Positions 62,798 to 64,000 of a DNA stretch of 64,000 nt are shown here, piece after piece. The stretch covers positions 310,001 through 374,000 of the forward strand of contig NZ_CZRP01000013.1 in the NCBI RefSeq assembly GCF_001458115.1. The letters run 5' to 3'. Both the position numbers and the translations under genes were made by a program. Each line of letters starts with the position of its first letter. Within the stretch, counting starts at the first letter, position 1. The stretch is from Gracilibacillus massiliensis (GTDB lineage Bacteria > Bacillota > Bacilli > Bacillales > Amphibacillaceae). Below the pieces are notes generated by a model. That model saw nothing but the letters and a program-made list of their open reading frames with translations. It ran no database searches and was not told the DNA's origin.

Positions 62798-64000
62798 TGT
62801 CGTTTTTAAACTTGGTGCTACTATTCTTTTTTTACAATTGATTATTTTAATTCCTCTAGGATATATTATCTTACAGCTGATTTTAAACTATTCGATCAAT
62901 CAAACAGAAACACAGTTGGTGCAACTATCCGAAAAATATGCTACCCAGGTAAATGATTTAGAAGATCCTGAAAACTTGCAATTATTAGAGCACCTAACCG
63001 ATATGACAGATACGAGTGCTGTAATTTTGGATAGTGACGGTAATAATTTATTGCAAACGAACTGGCATGATGATATTACCGATCAAGTTTTAGATACAAA
63101 TGAAATAAAACAATTAGATCAAGGTGAAACAGTGGTTGAAGAATATACACTCAACGGCTCTACTTATTTAAAAGTGGCACAACCCATTACGAATCCGAAT
63201 GGAACTAATGGAAGTGTCGTCTTGTTTTCTTCTTTCGGCCTTATTAGTAATTCGATTCACAATATCATTTTCTTAGTTATTTTGGCTAGTTTAGGGGCAG
63301 TGGCGTTAGCAATGGGCTTTACCTTTTTCATATCAAAAAAATTAGGGGCCCCTCTTATTGAAATGGAGAAAGCGGCTAAACAAATCGCCGAAAAGAAAAA
63401 TTTCTCCTTACGCGTTGATTATAAAGCAAACGATGAAATCGGTTCACTCGCACATGCTATTAATCACTTATCGGAAACGTTGGAACGATATCAAACAAAC
63501 CGCAATGAATTTTTTTCTAATATTACGCATGAACTAAAAACACCCCTTACCTATGTCAAAGGATATGCCAACGCTGTTCGACATGAAATGTATCAAAGTA
63601 AAGAGGAAAGAGATGAATTTCTGGAAATTATTGAAAACGAAACAGATCACATTAGTAACCTTATGGATGATTTGATGGATCTATCGAAAATAGAAGAAGG
63701 CAAAATCGACCTTAATAAAGAAGATGTAAATATTAATAAACTAGCAGAAGAAATGTTGAAACGTTCGCAATTTAGAGCATCGGAAAAAGGATTAAAAATG
63801 GAATTAGAGATTCCTGACAAAACGGTCTATTTATTTGCTGATAAAAGCAGACTAGACCAAGTACTGACCAATCTAGTAGAAAATGCCGTAAGATACACAG
63901 AAAAGGGAAGCATATTACTAGAAGTCAAAGAAGAAGATACTAACGTCTTCATACGTGTAAAAGATACTGGTATTGGTATTAAAAAAGAAGATATCCCTTA
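62784..64000 (+). CDS. Sensor histidine kinase, 3' end beyond the window
   Basis: At least 405 residues are visible, starting MKLNSVVFKLGATILFLQ after a GGGAGGG site. Two transmembrane helices (about 10-35 and 158-180) flank an external sensor domain (about 36-157). A HAMP linker follows (about 182-235), then the phospho-acceptor His in FFSNITHELKTPLTY, then the N box NLVENAVRYT and the start of the G1 box DTGIGI at the window edge. It pairs with the response regulator before it. Signal unknown; the external domain is Asp/Glu-rich. Confidence 0.93.
   Translation, partial: MKLNSVVFKLGATILFLQLIILIPLGYIILQLILNYSINQTETQLVQLSEKYATQVNDLEDPENLQLLEHLTDMTDTSAVILDSDGNNLLQTNWHDDITDQVLDTNEIKQLDQGETVVEEYTLNGSTYLKVAQPITNPNGTNGSVVLFSSFGLISNSIHNIIFLVILASLGAVALAMGFTFFISKKLGAPLIEMEKAAKQIAEKKNFSLRVDYKANDEIGSLAHAINHLSETLERYQTNRNEFFSNITHELKTPLTYVKGYANAVRHEMYQSKEERDEFLEIIENETDHISNLMDDLMDLSKIEEGKIDLNKEDVNINKLAEEMLKRSQFRASEKGLKMELEIPDKTVYLFADKSRLDQVLTNLVENAVRYTEKGSILLEVKEEDTNVFIRVKDTGIGIKKEDIP

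Overview
The window is a stretch of chromosome from a low-GC, endospore-forming Firmicute of the family Bacillaceae. The spore genes (an alpha/beta SASP, YabG, YheC/D, a YjcZ-type peptide), the coproporphyrin-type haem genes and the aa3 quinol oxidase all fit. From 2 to 40 kb the gene content is a rearranged version of the Bacillus subtilis yhf-hem-pbpF-hmoB-yhaA-ecs-hit-yhaH-prsA-yhaM/N/O-yhaP/Q-yheA/B/C block. Acidic tails on exported proteins (PrsA, QoxA) and the abundant intergenic repeats suggest a halotolerant genus of the Gracilibacillus/Virgibacillus/Oceanobacillus type; that genus-level guess is inference. No rRNA, tRNA or CRISPR array was seen.

Layout. 0-3.6 kb: coiled-coil protein, M48 protease, lipoate ligase and a divergent YhfH zinc peptide. 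3.8-9.5 kb: hemE-hemH-hemY and pbpF. 9.6-11.3 kb: haem monooxygenase HmoB, a tandem-repeat patch and a thiol oxidation pair (BdbC plus a thioredoxin-like partner). 11.3-15.3 kb: TPP-riboswitch-controlled tenI-thiO-thiS-thiG-thiF. 15.4-24.4 kb: ferritin-like protein, yhaA, ecsAB, a candidate structured RNA, hit, yhaH, a DUF3267 protein, a small membrane protein, prsA and a long yhaM. 24.4-28.2 kb: an accessory patch with a VOC protein, a TnpB-only IS605-type element and small genes. 28.2-40.3 kb: yhaNO, a frameshifted acetyltransferase, a NERD protein, yhaPQ, yheA, yheB and yheC/D. 40.3-52.5 kb: a PucR-like regulator, msmX, SASP, fumC, yabG, a VanY-type carboxypeptidase, a CDF transporter, azlCD and map, with large repeats between them. 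52.5-64 kb: yueD, a trans-sulfuration enzyme, degV, a DoxX-like membrane protein, a broken HAD gene, qoxABCD, and a two-component system whose kinase runs off the window.

The genes work as ordinary housekeeping modules: haem synthesis feeds the quinol oxidase and may be balanced by HmoB; BdbC and PrsA serve folding of exported proteins; MsmX energises carbohydrate importers encoded elsewhere.

The non-coding DNA is the most unusual part. (i) A roughly 150-bp two-hairpin element occurs three times. One copy splits a HAD hydrolase gene, and removing it restores the reading frame exactly with no target duplication. (ii) Four elements of about 450-520 bp have imperfect terminal inverted repeats and carry internal hairpins whose stems show compensatory base changes. 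(iii) An RNA-like locus at about 19.68-19.96 kb has a long-range closing stem, several local hairpins and a strong terminator. (iv) Four tandem-repeat patches are present, two of them sharing one 20-bp unit.
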